Assembly (NCBI GenBank): GCA_033439765.1
Contig: JAULSN010000006.1
Location: 744,001 to 808,000 of the forward strand
Length of the DNA stretch: 64,000 nt
Direction of reading: 5' to 3'
Source of the DNA: Lasiosphaeria ovina
Taxonomy: Eukaryota; Ascomycota; Sordariomycetes; Sordariales; Lasiosphaeriaceae
The first letter of the stretch is position 1, and the number at the start of each line of letters is the position of its first letter. The notes beneath the pieces were generated by a model, which was not told the DNA's origin, did not search any database, and worked only from the letters and a program-made list of their open reading frames with translations. A program made the translations under genes and the position numbers. Shown one piece after another: positions 11,001-23,382 of the stretch.

Positions 11001-14000
11001 TCCATCAGTGCTGTCCCGAAGGAACGTTTGGCTTTTTTCTTTTATTTTCGGCCAATCTGACTACGCTTCACAAGACTCCGGAATTTCCCGCGGATTGCAA
11101 TTCAGCGACGACTGGCCAAGCTGACTTCTCCGGTGGGCCGCTCTTCCGATCACGAAGACTGGCTGATGAGGGTGATTGGATGCACGGGATGCTCGCCGCC
11201 CTGGAAGAAGCGGCGGACTGACGGAAGGCAAGGGGTGGGTGACCCTGACAACAAACCCATGTCGACCCAATAGGCGCATATTGTAATTACCTTGGTTGTC
11301 ATGTACAGTAGGTACTGGGTAAGTTGAGAAGCATGCAGCGTAGCCAAGGTTGTGCGAAGTTCGAACTACTGCGTTATGGTAATTTCTGTCTCTCGTGCGT
11401 TGGTCCGGGACTCGATGCGCCAATGAACACGTCTTGGTCACGGACTGGGAAATCATAACACCCAGACTCGATTGCGTAAACCGCCAAAAAATCTGGCCGA
11501 CATACTTCCGCCTTGATAGGGAGCACCCAGCGGCGGCGGCAAGAGAACGAGTTTTGGCGCTGGCAAGCCGCGAACGGGTGAGGCACTCTGTTCGTTCACC
11601 CACCCACCTCGAGTTTGCCAGGGGGTCCAAATCGGGGAAAATCGATAAAACTGGGCCAACCACTTTTGCGACTTTTCCTCTTGCGGGCACAATTCGAGAT
11701 TCAGTGCATACAGCAGAGGTTCCGCATCGAACGCCACACTCAAACAGGGATCTGCCTGGCGGATCGGCCGGCTTTAAAACCGGGAATGGGCAAAGCCCCA
11801 TTTTTTTCTCAGATTCAGCCGGAATTGCTGTTTTCGCCTTCTAGAGTCAGAAGTTTTGAAAAATCGAGAAAGGATTTGCATATAGCTTTCCGTCGATGTT
11901 CTCGAAGTTGTTGTTGCCTATCTGCATCCCGTATTCAGTACACGTAACTCGACGGTAGCGAGCCCGACACCGTAGCCCGATAGTACGAGACGGTGAATGC
12001 TGGCTGCTGCTGGGCTATTGACGTGTTAAGACGAAAAGAGAGGCCGCTTCCGTCGGGCCCAGCTTCCGAGCACCTAGCTATCCATCCAGGATCCGATGGC
12101 ACGCCGGTAGGGAGGAGTCGCTATTAAATTTGGCAGGTGCCCGTGCATTGCCCGTTGTCGTTCCTGGTTATCACTCGCTGTACTGTATCGGTGAAGCAAC
12201 GTGGCATGCTGTTGTCGCTCTGCCCACACTGGCCGCACTGTCCGCGCGCCTTAGCATCAATCAATTGCCTCGAAGGGCTTGCAGATGAAAGGCCGATGCC
12301 AAAGCCACGGGTGCCAGATGTCGTCTAAAGTTGGCGGCCGAACTGTGGTATTGGTTTAGTCCGTAGAAAGGTCGGTGGAGCAGAGGCTCAGCTTCTAGAA
12401 GCCAGGTCGGAAGCCCACTGTGGGCGGGCGCCCCTCATAAATCCAATTTTTATATGTCACACAGAACCCGCTGGAGTGGATTCACGATAGGACCCTCCCA
12501 GAGCCTCAAGCTGTTCTCGGATCGACCAGCTCTCCACTCACTCGCCGTTACCCGCCGCTTTGGGGCGAGGGGGAGGGGAGGGATGGGGGCCACTTTCATC
12601 CGACGCCAGGAGAGCTACGGCCAGCAGCAGCGACGCGGGTCTATCATGAAGAGGGGTTGTCAAAATGCGCCGCGCCCGTGCCCGCAGCGCGACCGCGCCC
12701 GCGATTCGACGCGCGAGATGATGAGACGGACCGTGGAATTGAGGTGAGGGCATCGCGTGGTTCCCCTCCTCCAAGTTTTAGGTTCCATGTTGCCTGAAGG
12801 ATAAATGGGTTTGGCACGGCGCCAGCGCCAGCGCACGCGCACGCGCCTTGGCCCTGCCAACATGACCTTCCCACAACGGCAGAACTCTCTCTCCGACCTC
12901 TCAACTAGGTCGTCTTTGGAAGGCCGAGGAAGCGGCCGTGTTCAAGTTGCCTTGCCGTGCCGGGCCGCACACAGGTAAGGCAGTTCGCCGTTCTGCCAAT
13001 CCGTTGTTCAGATACTGCAATTATCAGCCGGGCAGATGTTTAAGTAATGCGCTAGTGTCCATCTCCGCTGTCGTACACGAGGCTCATGTTTCAAGAACGA
13101 AATCCGTCGTACATTATTGGCCTTGTGCTCCGCCGACTTTGTTGTCGTCATCCCCGCCGATGGAACGATACTGCACATACTTTATGTACATACATTGTGT
13201 ACCAAGACCGTTACAGTGCGAGTCTGCGGGCGCGCTGAGCGGGCGGTCCTCTCTCGGCATCAGTTGCTCACTTGGTCTCCGCCAGAGCAACAGAGGCCGA
13301 GGCAGACAGGGACAGGGGGGAGATGGGGGGGGGGGGGGAGACAGCCGCGTGTCTTGGCCTGTTTCGCTCGATTCTTGACTCGTGGATGCTGCACATCATC
13401 CCACCAATCTGTTCAAGGGAGCCACCCGACTTGAGGAATGTGGGTGGTCTCATCATCCTTTCCATGGGCCCATTCAAGGCGGAAGGACAGCCAGAGCAAG
13501 CCAACCTGAGCAAGCATGCATGTTGTTGGCGGCATTGAATCGACCGGCACGCGACGATTGACCAAGAGGAGGCAGTATGTATAGTACCAACATCACGATT
13601 AGCTATGCAGAGGAAAACTAGTTCGCTTATAAGAGGACTCCCTGATGCCGTTGTAATCCCAGCGTGTAGGACAGACTATGCTGTATTTGGCTACAGTACT
13701 CCGAACAGTACCTTCCTCTTACCTAGTACCTAGTGCCCAGGCCCTCAATGCGCCACGCCTAAGCCGGCATTTTCACGGACGACCTGTGCACTCCTGTACA
13801 ATGATGGCGCAGGCTTCCGGGACAGGTCTAAAAATGCGGTGCTGTCCCGCTTAGATAAGCGAACCACGCCCTCTGACGGAATCCCGATGACACACACAGC
13901 TCTCACCGCAACTTCTGCGCGCTTGGCTTTTGGGCACAGTTTGAGGGGTCACGAAATCGTCCTGTAGATGATACGTGCTTTAAATTATTACTAGTTTGAA

Positions 14001-17000
14001 GCTGTAAGTGAACAATGCAGCTTTCACTTCAATTTCAGGGTCCTTGCGAGTTTGTTACTGGGTATACTAAGTAGGCAAGGTAGATTCGTGTTTGGGGGCC
14101 GGGGACGGATAAAACCCCAGTTGTATTTCTTGTGATCGCTTACCTTTTAGATAAGATTATTGTTACTCTGGGTGGAAAATGACCCCTTTAGGCCCTTTCC
14201 TGACTTGAGGGTCGGCCATATGGCGCCTCATCTCTAATAACGAGACCCGATGCTGCTCGGATCTTTTTCTACTAAATTTTGCGACATCGGGGTGACCGGG
14301 AGAGCCGCCAGCGCCGCAGCGGAAGAATTGGAATTGGATGCGGGAGTTTAGGAACCACAACCTCGTGAACTCTTTTCGCCCGGCCTGAAAGACAGATCGA
14401 CAAAAGGAAGTCCAAACCATTGCACCTGTTCTCTCCCTCCTATTGGGCATCGAATACGCAATGCTGTATGTGCAGAGGTACTGTACATATCCAAGGCAGA
14501 CGGGTGGCCATCTCTATCAAAGTGAAAAAAATGGTGCCGTGCACGAACGGCAAATTCTCTCGAACCTTGGGGATTTCGCTGCGCCGAGAATCGACCAGCC
14601 AAACCGAATAGAGGCAAGACCAGTAGACCTACGGCATAACTAAGTGGGAAACGGGAGCTGGCGCTTTTCTTTCCTTCGAAATGGGTTGAAACCTATGTGG
14701 CTGGCTGGCGGGCTTGCTGCTCGCTCCCACTTGTATTATTGTATGGTATTAGATGTAAGGTACCTTTTATGTTTAGGGGGCACATCCAGACCAACTGACC
14801 AATAAAGAAACTTATCTTTGGGGATCGAGAGAATATGGTTCGAGAGGCAGCGAGAAATTTTCTTGTGTCGTCGGCACTTGTGCCGTTGCCTGAGTCTGGC
14901 TAAACATCGTGATTCGTCTTGGACAGGCTATCCATGCCTGTTGCCTGTTATGTCTCTGGGTTGGGCCGGCTGCTAACACATAGGAACCAAGCGAGGCTTG
15001 GTTGGTAATGTGCCTTGTCTTGCTTATTATCTATACGGAAACTCCGTAATAACTCTTTTGGCCAGTTCTTCTTTGGTTTGCGCCGAAGCAGAGCGCTTTC
15101 GGGTGGTATCGTGTTCGTATGAGATATCTTGTATGTACATACCAGCACAGTACTTGTCGCTCTTCGGGCACAAACACAGTCAGGGAGACGGCCAGTCGCG
15201 TTGCCAAGCGCAAGTCGCAAAAAGGTGCATAGTATGTATCCCTGCCTGCACACATACATAGTACAACCTTGAAAAGTTGAAAGCTCATAACGCATCAAAC
15301 AAGGAATTTCGCTACAGTACATTGTTTGAGAGCACACCCCGTGCGAGCCGTACCCGGCCAAGTAGGAAGTCACGGGGAGACGCCGGACAGCATGTTGTAT
15401 GGTCCTGTCTTGCAGCTCGAGCATTGGTTGTATGTATGCGGATGAGTTTTGCCATCCCAAGTCAAAAGTGATCGGGGCTCTCCTTCAAGACCCTCGTAAT
15501 TGGCGGAATGCCCACAGGGATCGGCGGGCTCACGGGATGGGCTTGAGAAATGTGCCACATTTCAAGGTAGGGGGTCGGGTCAATTATAATGTGCTATCCG
15601 CGGTCTACTGAGTAGGGCCTGTAGCACCCTTTTGAGACCATTCCGCGAACAGATCTGTTCCGTGAATGTATACACACCCGCCCCCTCTCGCCATCACATG
15701 AATCGGGGATCGACCCTACTGGCCAGCAAGAAGACCGCTTTTTATCGAGCATGTACTGTGAATTACCTTGCACGGAGCATGCTTCCTCCTTACCGGTCCC
15801 TGCTTGCGACATTGAAAGCCCTAAGCAATGCTAACTTAGCCCACTGCTAATTTGAAGCGTATGTACAGCACAAGTGGACAAGCCATAGTGGCGAGGGACT
15901 CGGCACATCGAATTATTAGGCGCCCTCGACCTGATCGACAGCGCCGGCACTGTGCTCAAAGAGCAACATCACTTGACTTTCCTCCAGTAGGCACTTGCTG
16001 TGCATTGCTTCCGTCCAGACGAAGGTTTGCAGCGGCGGTAATTCAATTGGGCAATTTCAAAGTCAGACAGCTCGTAAGGTTTACATGCGTATCTGCCTAC
16101 TACATACCTAGGTAAGGTATTTGCCTACGATTTAACATGTTAAAATCATGGTGCCTGCGGTACCGGTACCGGATGAACGCGTTATGAGTCTCTGCGATAG
16201 CGCTTTAAAGCGTTTTCCCCCTTCTCAGCGACAGAAATAAAAAGATTACGCTTACGGTCTTACATGCCTCTAAACGGCAAGGTCGTTCTCGAATTTTAGA
16301 TTCTGTCCCAGAAACGCTAGTCCCTTTGTGGCCGAAAAATTAAATCCACACGGCGCTGTCACCTGCCACCTGCCACCTGCAATTTTGCCTTCGTCCCTTC
16401 CCTAGTCCTAAGGGTTCTTTTTTCATTCTTGACCTTTCCCACTTTCCCTTGATTTATCCACTTTCCATTTTCCTCCTTCCGCTCTGCAACACGCATCGTT
16501 CGCCTCTTCTCGCACCCCATTCCGTAGCAATTGGACTCTACAGAGGTTGCGATCTGGTTCTAAGAGGAGTTCGGAAGCGTTGGCAGTGTCGTCTGGAGAG
16601 AGTGGTGGGTTTTTTGACTTCCAGGCCGCCTTCGCGCCAATTCGACGGGGTCCCTCGAAAATTTCCTACGTCCCGACCAAGGAATCTCCACCCAGGTACC
16701 CAACCGTTGCCGGCACACCAAGACTTGAACCGTATAACCCACCCTGCGCCCGCCCTCCATCAGCCAAGTACCTGACAGCTCCCCCCAAAACAATAAAAAG
16801 GTCGCCGCAGCACAAAAAAAGTGGTCTCCACCCCAATTTTCCACTCAAACCTCTCCATTTCTCTCCACTTCCCACATCTTTTTCCTTTGAGCCTCAACCT
16901 TCCGCTTAGGGAACTTTCTCCACCCTTTTCTTTGTAGCAACTCCTCCATCGTGTTACGCCCTCGACGACGACGACGACCACGACGACGACGATTTTGGCT

Positions 17001-17316
17001 CGCAAGCTTTGCTCGACAGAGCCTGCACGTCGGCGACGCGCACGAACGGCGTTAGCGAGGCGCGTTGTGTTGAAAGCTCCATCAAGGACTTTCCACGCCA
17101 CAGCTCGCACAGCTCGAGCCGCAAGCCTCGAGCTAGACGCAGGAACCGGAAAATAAGAGGAAAGGAAGCAGAGACCACGACGTGCAGTCGCTTCGACTGT
17201 CTTGTTTCTCCAGTCTGTCCTTTGGTGCAAACTGTTCGGGGCTTCTTCCTCCAGGTTGACGCGCCTTTAAATTCCTCGACGACTGCAGGAAAGCCATTTT
17301 TCGTGCCCAGGCTCGG
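11001..17316. other. Gene-free stretch, second half of the desert, leading into a long leader
   Basis: The longest frame, on the minus strand at 11061-11801 (246 codons), shows no domain and looks like chance. A 14-base G run sits at 13325-13338. TACCT/AGGTA motifs recur (13720, 14068, 14756, 16088-16120). From about 16380 to 16960 the plus strand is rich in C and T (TTTCCC, CCTCC blocks), followed by a GAC/GACGAC tract at about 16963-16991. This composition is typical of fungal promoters and 5' leaders, so the last 1 kb probably serves the regulator at 17364. Confidence 0.5.
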
Positions 17317-17349
17317 ATGGTTTTTCTGGGGCTCGCAGTTTCAGGGTAA
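17317..17349 (+). promoter_or_regulatory. Upstream ORF of 10 codons before the C2H2 regulator
   Basis: An ATG at 17317 opens a frame of ten codons (MVFLGLAVSG) ending in TAA at 17347-17349, 14 nt before the main ATG at 17364. If it lies in the mature leader, scanning ribosomes would meet it first and it could lower or condition translation of the regulator. Whether it is transcribed or removed by an upstream leader intron cannot be told from the sequence. Confidence 0.45.
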
Positions 17350-17363
17350 TTTCGCGACGGATT

Positions 17364-20300
17364 ATGGATGGTGGTTTACCCAATTACTCGACGAATGTCA
17401 TAAACAACACGTCGGCGGCCTCATATTCTTCACCATCAGCTATACCATTGCATCATCTCCAGCAGTCTTCAGGAGGGCCTCCGCAGACACTGCCTCCGCT
17501 CCAGCCCAGCAACCCTGCCATGCAACAGCCCCCCTACGGCGGCTATCCACCAACTTCCAGAGCAACAACAATGGCTAGCACCCCGGGTTCGACCAACACC
17601 ATGGCCAGCTATCCACCACCGCCCCCGCAAAACGCCGGCCGTGGTGCCGGCTATCCCATGATGGCCAACAACGGGTATGGGCAGCAGCCGTACCCCACTT
17701 CGTCGGCCATGTTGCCGCAAACAACCACCGCGGCTTCTCACTCCCAACCTATTGCTCCGGCGCCGTCTCCGGGAGGCGGCCGTGTTCCCCCTGTCCTCCG
17801 CCCTATGCCGGCGGGAGGGGTCATGCAGCAGGGCATGAACTCGCCCTACGGTCAAAGTCCACTCATGGCTCAACAGTCGATGCTTCCCGAAGGGGACCAG
17901 CCAACTCATGTTGTCGGGTCGCAGGGCCGAAGGGGAATCTTGCCAAGTGCACCTGGAAGACCTGCTGCTCCCCAGGCCGGTGCGGGCCCTGCGAAGAGCC
18001 AGATCCCCCAAAAGGACGCAGACGGGAAGTTCCCCTGTCCCCACTGTACCAAGACTTATCTGCACGCGAAACACCTGAAGCGTCATCTCCTTCGACGTAA
18101 GTACTGCTTTTTGATTTGCGCTTGTGGCGGCGGTAACTTAACAGTGTTTGACAGATACCGGCGACCGACCCTATATGTGCGTACTTTGTCGCGATACGTT
18201 CTCTCGCAGTGACATCCTGAAGCGTCACTTTATAAAATGTTCAGTTCGCCGTGGCAATCCGACTGGCGCTAGTCATCTGTCGCATCCCCAGGCGCATGTC
18301 AAGAAGAACGCCGCCACGCAGCAAAAGACAATGGGTGGCGAGGGCGACGTGAACCATATCAACGGTATGGGAAACATGCCAGCGGAGGGGATGGTCCACC
18401 CGTTTGGTCTTATTCCGGCTGCCGATGGGATGAGTAACATTGCCAACGATCAGAGCCAGCTCTCGAGGTCCAGCAGCATTAACAGACTCGAGGATGCAAA
18501 CCGCGACCGAAGGAGCATGACGGGCTCGGTCATGGGCAACCCCTCGACCCGCGGAGGCAGTTTTGACCAGCAGTATAACGGCGGCGATGCGAACAACATG
18601 ACGTCGAACATCAACCCTCAGCTGGCCAACTACAGCCTACCGCAGGGTCAGAATGGGATGCAGCAGATGTTTGCAGGGTCAGGATCGACTGATTGGTCGC
18701 AAATGTTTCAGGCTGGTGCGCACACCTCCTACGTCAATATGTTCCCTCCTAATGTTGGACAGACGCAGACCGTAATCAAACAAGAGCCTAATCCCAGCGC
18801 CGCGCGAGCGGTTGGCGTTCCTGGCGAAACCCCCACCGACTCGAACCACTTCCCCTCGTGGGGAGTGCCCCCGACGTATCCGAATTCTTATCAACTGCTC
18901 TCCAGAAAGATAATCAGTTTCCTATCCCCCCAAGAAGCCGCCACGAACCCCGCGGCTTCGAACCACATCAGCCTATTTTTCCAGCCCGGCAATATCCGCA
19001 ACTTTCTTGAGAATTATACTCACTTTCACACACACTTCTCTATATTTCACATTCCCACATTCAAGGCCATGGATGTCTTTGTTGGTCTGCTGGCGGGAAT
19101 GTGCTGTATTGGGGCGTGCTACTCCGACCGTGTGTCATCAGCTAACGTTCGCGAAATTATGGATTATCTGAAGGCCGCCCTCGAGGCATCTTCACGACTG
19201 TTTGCCTCCATATCTGAAGACATCAAGCCCCAGGTCGATTACGAGCACGACACATTTGGAAGCACGAGAGCAGACCTGGAAGAGCTACAGGCCATTATTC
19301 TCTCCCACATTTTGTTCGTCTGGCATGGAACATCCTTCCAGAGAGAGAAAGCACGAAGTTCTTTTGCTTTGGTCGCCTCACTGGCTCGGAATGCTGGGTT
19401 GCTTCAGATCCCCAAAAATTCGACAATTTACAGCCAGCTGCACCAGTCCGACGTCCCAGCCCAGGTCAATAGCCCATTCAGTTTCGATTGGATGACTTGG
19501 GTCGAGCAAGAGAAGCGCATTCGAACAATGTATCTCATATTCCTTTTTGACGTGGCTCTCGGCCTCTATTTTAATGCGGGCCCTCAGTTTGATGCCCTCG
19601 AGATTCGCCTACCGCTTCCGGCAGACGACGCGGTGTGGGATGCCAGCAGCGCATGCGAGTGCGCCGAGGCACTAGGCCTCCACGGCTCTGATCTCGCGAG
19701 GATGCGGAATCCTGACGGAACCCAGCGGTGCAAACAGCCTGAGATGCATTTGGTACTGAAGGCTCTTCTTGAAAGCTCGTATGAGATCCAACCAGGTGCG
19801 ACAAATCTACAGGGAAAATTCATCCTGATCCACGCTCTGCTTGCCATGATGAAGCGAGTCCAGTTGGACGGCGGTGCTGCTGTGGCGCGGTCGAGCACAC
19901 CACTTCCTCAAAACGCTTGGTTTATAGGAGGTCAGGGGCCTCCAAGCGCGAACAGCAGCGGTCGGGTAACGCCTGTGGACATGGGTGCTTCCTTGTTGGG
20001 CCAGGCGACCACGAAGACATTTTTGACCGCTCTGCAAAAATTCAAGTACAACTGGGACAGCGACATGGTGACTCAGTTCCCTCCATCTGGGGTAGTTCAT
20101 CCGCGCCGGTATGGATTCTCTCGGGACGGCATTCATTTCTACTGGTTGGCAACCTATCTTCTGTCAAAAACGCGAATGGCGGATTTGCGTACGGCACCGG
20201 ACCAACGTTTCACAGAAGTGATCCACTTGCTCAAGTCTGTCAAGAACTGGGTCATGACGGACGGCGCTGCTCGTGGAGAGGAACTGGGGTCGGTTGGAGA

Positions 20301-20403
20301 CATTGATGATAATTACGGGCTCACGGATCTGACGCTGGACATGACACAGCTTTTCAAGCCTCTAGCTCGTATGGGGAAGCCGCCAAGAACCACAACTGCT
20401 TAG
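17364..20403 (+). CDS. C2H2 zinc-finger transcription factor with fungal-specific regulatory domain
   Basis: Two exons, 17364-18096 and 18155-20403, encode 993 residues. The 58-bp intron splits a His codon inside the first finger. The join restores C-x2-C-x12-H-x3-H (from about Cys225), a TGDRPY linker and a second finger of C-x2-C-x12-H-x3-C form. The N-terminal 220 residues are rich in Pro, Gln, Gly and Ser, as in many activation or disordered regions. The C-terminal half (about 500-800), beginning near SNHISLFFQPGNIRNFLENY, resembles the 'fungal-specific transcription factor domain' usually attached to Zn2Cys6 proteins. This architecture is known in Klf1-like fungal regulators, but I do not assign an orthologue. 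A nuclear DNA-binding role follows from the fingers; its targets are unknown. The gene is preceded by a short upstream ORF and a 12-kb gene-free stretch, which suggests complex regulation. Confidence 0.88.
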
Positions 20404-21426
20404 TCGGCAGCAGGCAAGGTCAAGACAGGACAGACAATAACTGCAGCAAGATGTGGTCTGGACAATCGGCAAAGCATTTTCACCTCAGCATCGGTGGCGT
20501 TTCTTTACAACCACCTTCTCGGAAAGGCGGGCTTCCATTTTCATCTTTTCGTTTTTTTTGTCGTGGTTTTGTTTTCCCTATCCATGTTTTCACCTTACGG
20601 TCTGGCTTTTTATCGAAAAAGTTTGACGATTCCCCCTTGTTGCATCAGATTGGTGGCACACTGGTGGTTTGTTTGCTTTGCATCACGGGGAGGGGCTGTG
20701 ATGATAGACTTTGCTACGGGCTTTGCATTAGAGACTTGTTCCCATTCAACGACAGATAGACGGAAGAAGAAGGCAGGGGGTGGTTCATGTCTCGTCTTCG
20801 TGCTGAAGAAGAACGTTATGGTATGATGGCTCATCGCCGCGAGTAATGACCTTTTTACCTCTTTTTGGTTTATCTCTTGCGTGTTCGGTGCGCCTTGATG
20901 GCTGGTTTCTTGAGGCCTTCGAGTTCAAATGTCCTTTCTTTTTTGGTAGATTGGCGAAAGTGGTGTGTGAACGGCACTAAAAGGAATACTTGTCTGGTGG
21001 AATAGGGGGTCACTTCTTTTTCAACAGCACATTGACGCGTGCTCCCCAGAATGTACATCAGTGTGCAACATTACTACTACATACGTTAGACATCTGGTTG
21101 GCCAGCGCTGTGGACCATCTTAGACAGTCAAAGCAGGAAAGATAAGCGGCCACATGTTGATGGGGGCTTTAAAAAGCAGTTTGGTCGGTTGTGAATCCAT
21201 CTCACAGTATCAACAAGTCTCCCTCAACCGTACCTAACGTGTGTACATGCGTGTACAAACTGTAGGCACATTGACGAGTGGCAACACAGAGTTGAGAGAA
21301 AAAGGTTAGAAAAAACCAAGCGACTAAGCAGGCAGTCTGCGACGCCTTCGTTGCTGCTAGACAAACCAGAACTGAGAATAAAGGAGGAAAAAAGGATTTT
21401 GGCAAGAAAACCAGAGGGCGAGCCTT
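20404..21426. other. Spacer between convergent genes, no gene seen
   Basis: Holds the 3' flanks of the C2H2 regulator (plus strand) and the small minus-strand gene ending at 21427. T-rich and GT-rich tracts (20540-20640) resemble a transcribed 3' region. No domain-bearing frame is visible. Confidence 0.5.
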
Positions 21427-21738
21427 TCAAGACCTATCGCCCTTTTCCATGAGCCGAATTCGCGGCGTTGCCCTCTCCAAGGCGGCGCGGTCCTCGTCGG
21501 TCGGTGTCAAGCCCAACTTCTCCTCAGCCTTGTCGGACATGCGCAGCCCGACCAGCCCCCAGACTACGAAGCCGGCACCAACGCCTAGTTTGGCCTTGGA
21601 TGACAGGCCACGGTATAGTCTTTTTTTTTTTTTTGGGTCGCATCCCCCATGTTTTGTTAGTGCCGTGGTCTTGTGGAAAGTGAAAAGAGGTGGGGAGGCA
21701 GGCTCGGGTCGTTTTCTCACTCACTGCCATATGGACAT
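21427..21738 (-). CDS. Small conserved-looking single-pass membrane protein, 68 residues
   Basis: Two exons on the minus strand, 21725-21738 (14 nt, encoding MSIW plus two bases of Gln) and 21427-21619, joined across a 105-bp intron (GTGAGT donor, CACTAAC branch-like site, AAAG acceptor after an A-run). The product has a short basic N-terminus, one hydrophobic segment of about 20 residues (from LGVGAGFVVWGLVGL, about residues 16-30) and a charged tail with the SDKAEEKLG and TPTDEDRAALE blocks. It resembles small uncharacterised ascomycete proteins beginning MS-x-W-Q-L-Y. I infer a membrane, possibly mitochondrial, location; no function is claimed. The gene is easy to miss because the first exon is tiny. 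Confidence 0.7.
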
Positions 21739-22420
21739 GCTGATGCGACTCAGAGTCTCTTGGTGTGTGTGAGAGAGCCGGTGTATGGCTGGCGTGTAGC
21801 GACAGTATGCTTGGCTCTCAGACTAGAAGGGGTTGTTCTGGTATATCAGAACATCTCTGGAGGTTCGGGGTGTGATTTGGTTGGCGGTTTGGCGGTTTGG
21901 CGGTTTGGCGGGTTTAGGCGGGTTTCTTATATCTAGAGAGTTAAGCGCAGAGAGGGCTCGCAGAAAGAGAGTTCAATCAAGGGGGGGCTTGATGGGTTCG
22001 TGCAGATCAACCACGGGCGCCAGAAGGATGTGAGAGTAAATAAACCCCCTAGAAATAACGAAGGTACGATTTGGCTCACGACCTTTGGTAGTTGAACGCA
22101 GCTGCATGAGATGATGAGCTGAGGTGATTAATCAACCAGCTGAGCTAGTTGATCCGACAAAAAAAGCGGTGCACCTCAGCTACAGCCGGCCCCTGGCACA
22201 GGGGGCCTGCCGAAGCTCGGACCACCCAAATTTATTCGAAAGCGTCGACGAGAATTGGGAACTGGAGTCCACAGCTGCCACATCGCAGCACCATTTCCCA
22301 ATCTGCCCGACTGCCCGCCCCCGAGGCCATCGACAACCCCAAGACTAAAGAGGAAATTGAATTGGGGGTTCGGCGGCGACGGCGACTCTCGATACGGCCC
22401 TCGGAAGCCACATCTCTTCC
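21739..22420. other. Divergent promoter region, short tandem repeat
   Basis: Lies between the minus-strand small gene and the plus-strand uL29m gene, so it probably holds both promoters. A run of about four GGTTTGGC units occurs at 21879-21911. No gene is seen. Confidence 0.5.
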
Positions 22421-23382
22421 ATGGCCAGCTCGGCCGCGATGGGACCCGCGATGGGCTCGATGCTCCTCCAGTCCTGCAGAGCAGCGCATGGCGTTTCTGC
22501 AAGACGGGCGGCAGCAGCGGCGGCAGCAGCGGCGGCAGTATCCCTACGACAGCAGCAGAGGGCCGGCCTTTCAACGACGGCGGCCATGTTAAAGCGGCAC
22601 AAATACCCAGGGGCACGCGACAACCGCGACCACAACAAGCACCGCGGCGAAAGCGCCATACGGCGGACGGGCACCCGGTGGCGGCTGTCCATGTCAGACG
22701 AGCCGCTGCCCAAGCCAGTAGAGCGCTCCCAGCTGCCGCGCATCGAGACGGACGAGAACCACGGTCTCTGGGATTTCTTCTACGATCGCCAGACTGTGGC
22801 ACAGGCGCCAGAGGAGGACGCTAAGCACGGCCGCGGTTGGAGCGTCGAAGAGCTCCGCCACAAATCGTGGGACGATCTGCACCGCCTGTGGTGGGTCTGT
22901 GTCAAGGAGCGCAACCGCATCGCCACGGCGGCTTGGGAGCGCAACAAGAGCAAGCTGGGATTTGGCGACGCCGAGAGCAAGACCCGTGATTCACAGGTGC
23001 GAACAGGTTCCTTTTACCTAGAGGAGATGAATATCTACGTTTTTCTTCTTGCTGTGGCTGACGCGAAATCTCGATGGTCTACCAGGTCCGGCTCACCATG
23101 AGAGGCATCAGACACGTCTTGACGGAGCGGCAGTATGTGTGGGAAGACGCGGTCAAGCTGGCCGAGACCGATCCCGAGGTGAATCTGCTGGGAGACGGAG
23201 CCGCCTACACGCCGAGCGAATATCTCGAATCGGAAGAAGTGGAGGTGGAGGTACCCGCTGCCGAGGAAGTACCCGCTGCCGAGGAAGTGCCCGCTTCCGG
23301 GGAGGCTGCTTCCGAGCCGGCTGCTACCGTACCGGAACCGGAGACAATACCATCGGGAAAAGCACCCGAAAGTACAAGATAA
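22421..23382 (+). CDS. Mitochondrial large-subunit ribosomal protein uL29m (MRP-L47/MRPL4)
   Basis: Exons 22421-22996 and 23086-23382 encode 290 residues; the 89-bp intron has a GTGCGA donor and a CTGAC branch-like site. The N-terminus is Ala- and Arg-rich, with a run of Ala and an LSTTA segment, as expected for a mitochondrial presequence. The conserved MRP-L47 core (about 110-215) includes [30 protein letters not shown] and KERNRI, and continues after the join with [15 protein letters not shown] and WEDA. uL29m sits near the exit tunnel of the mitochondrial 54S subunit. The C-terminal tail carries a short EVPAAE-type repeat and is otherwise acidic; such tails vary among fungi. Joining at Gln-Val restores the usual helix. 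Confidence 0.92.

Noticed and set aside
11061..11801. Minus-strand open frame of 246 codons in the desert
   Set aside because: No domain, no hydrophobic or repeat pattern, overlapping frames of similar size on the other strand, and composition unlike the real genes in the window.
14830..14850. GGTTCGA sequence as a tRNA B box
   Set aside because: No A box at the right distance and no cloverleaf pairing could be seen. Similar isolated matches at 11352 and 34108 were also dismissed.
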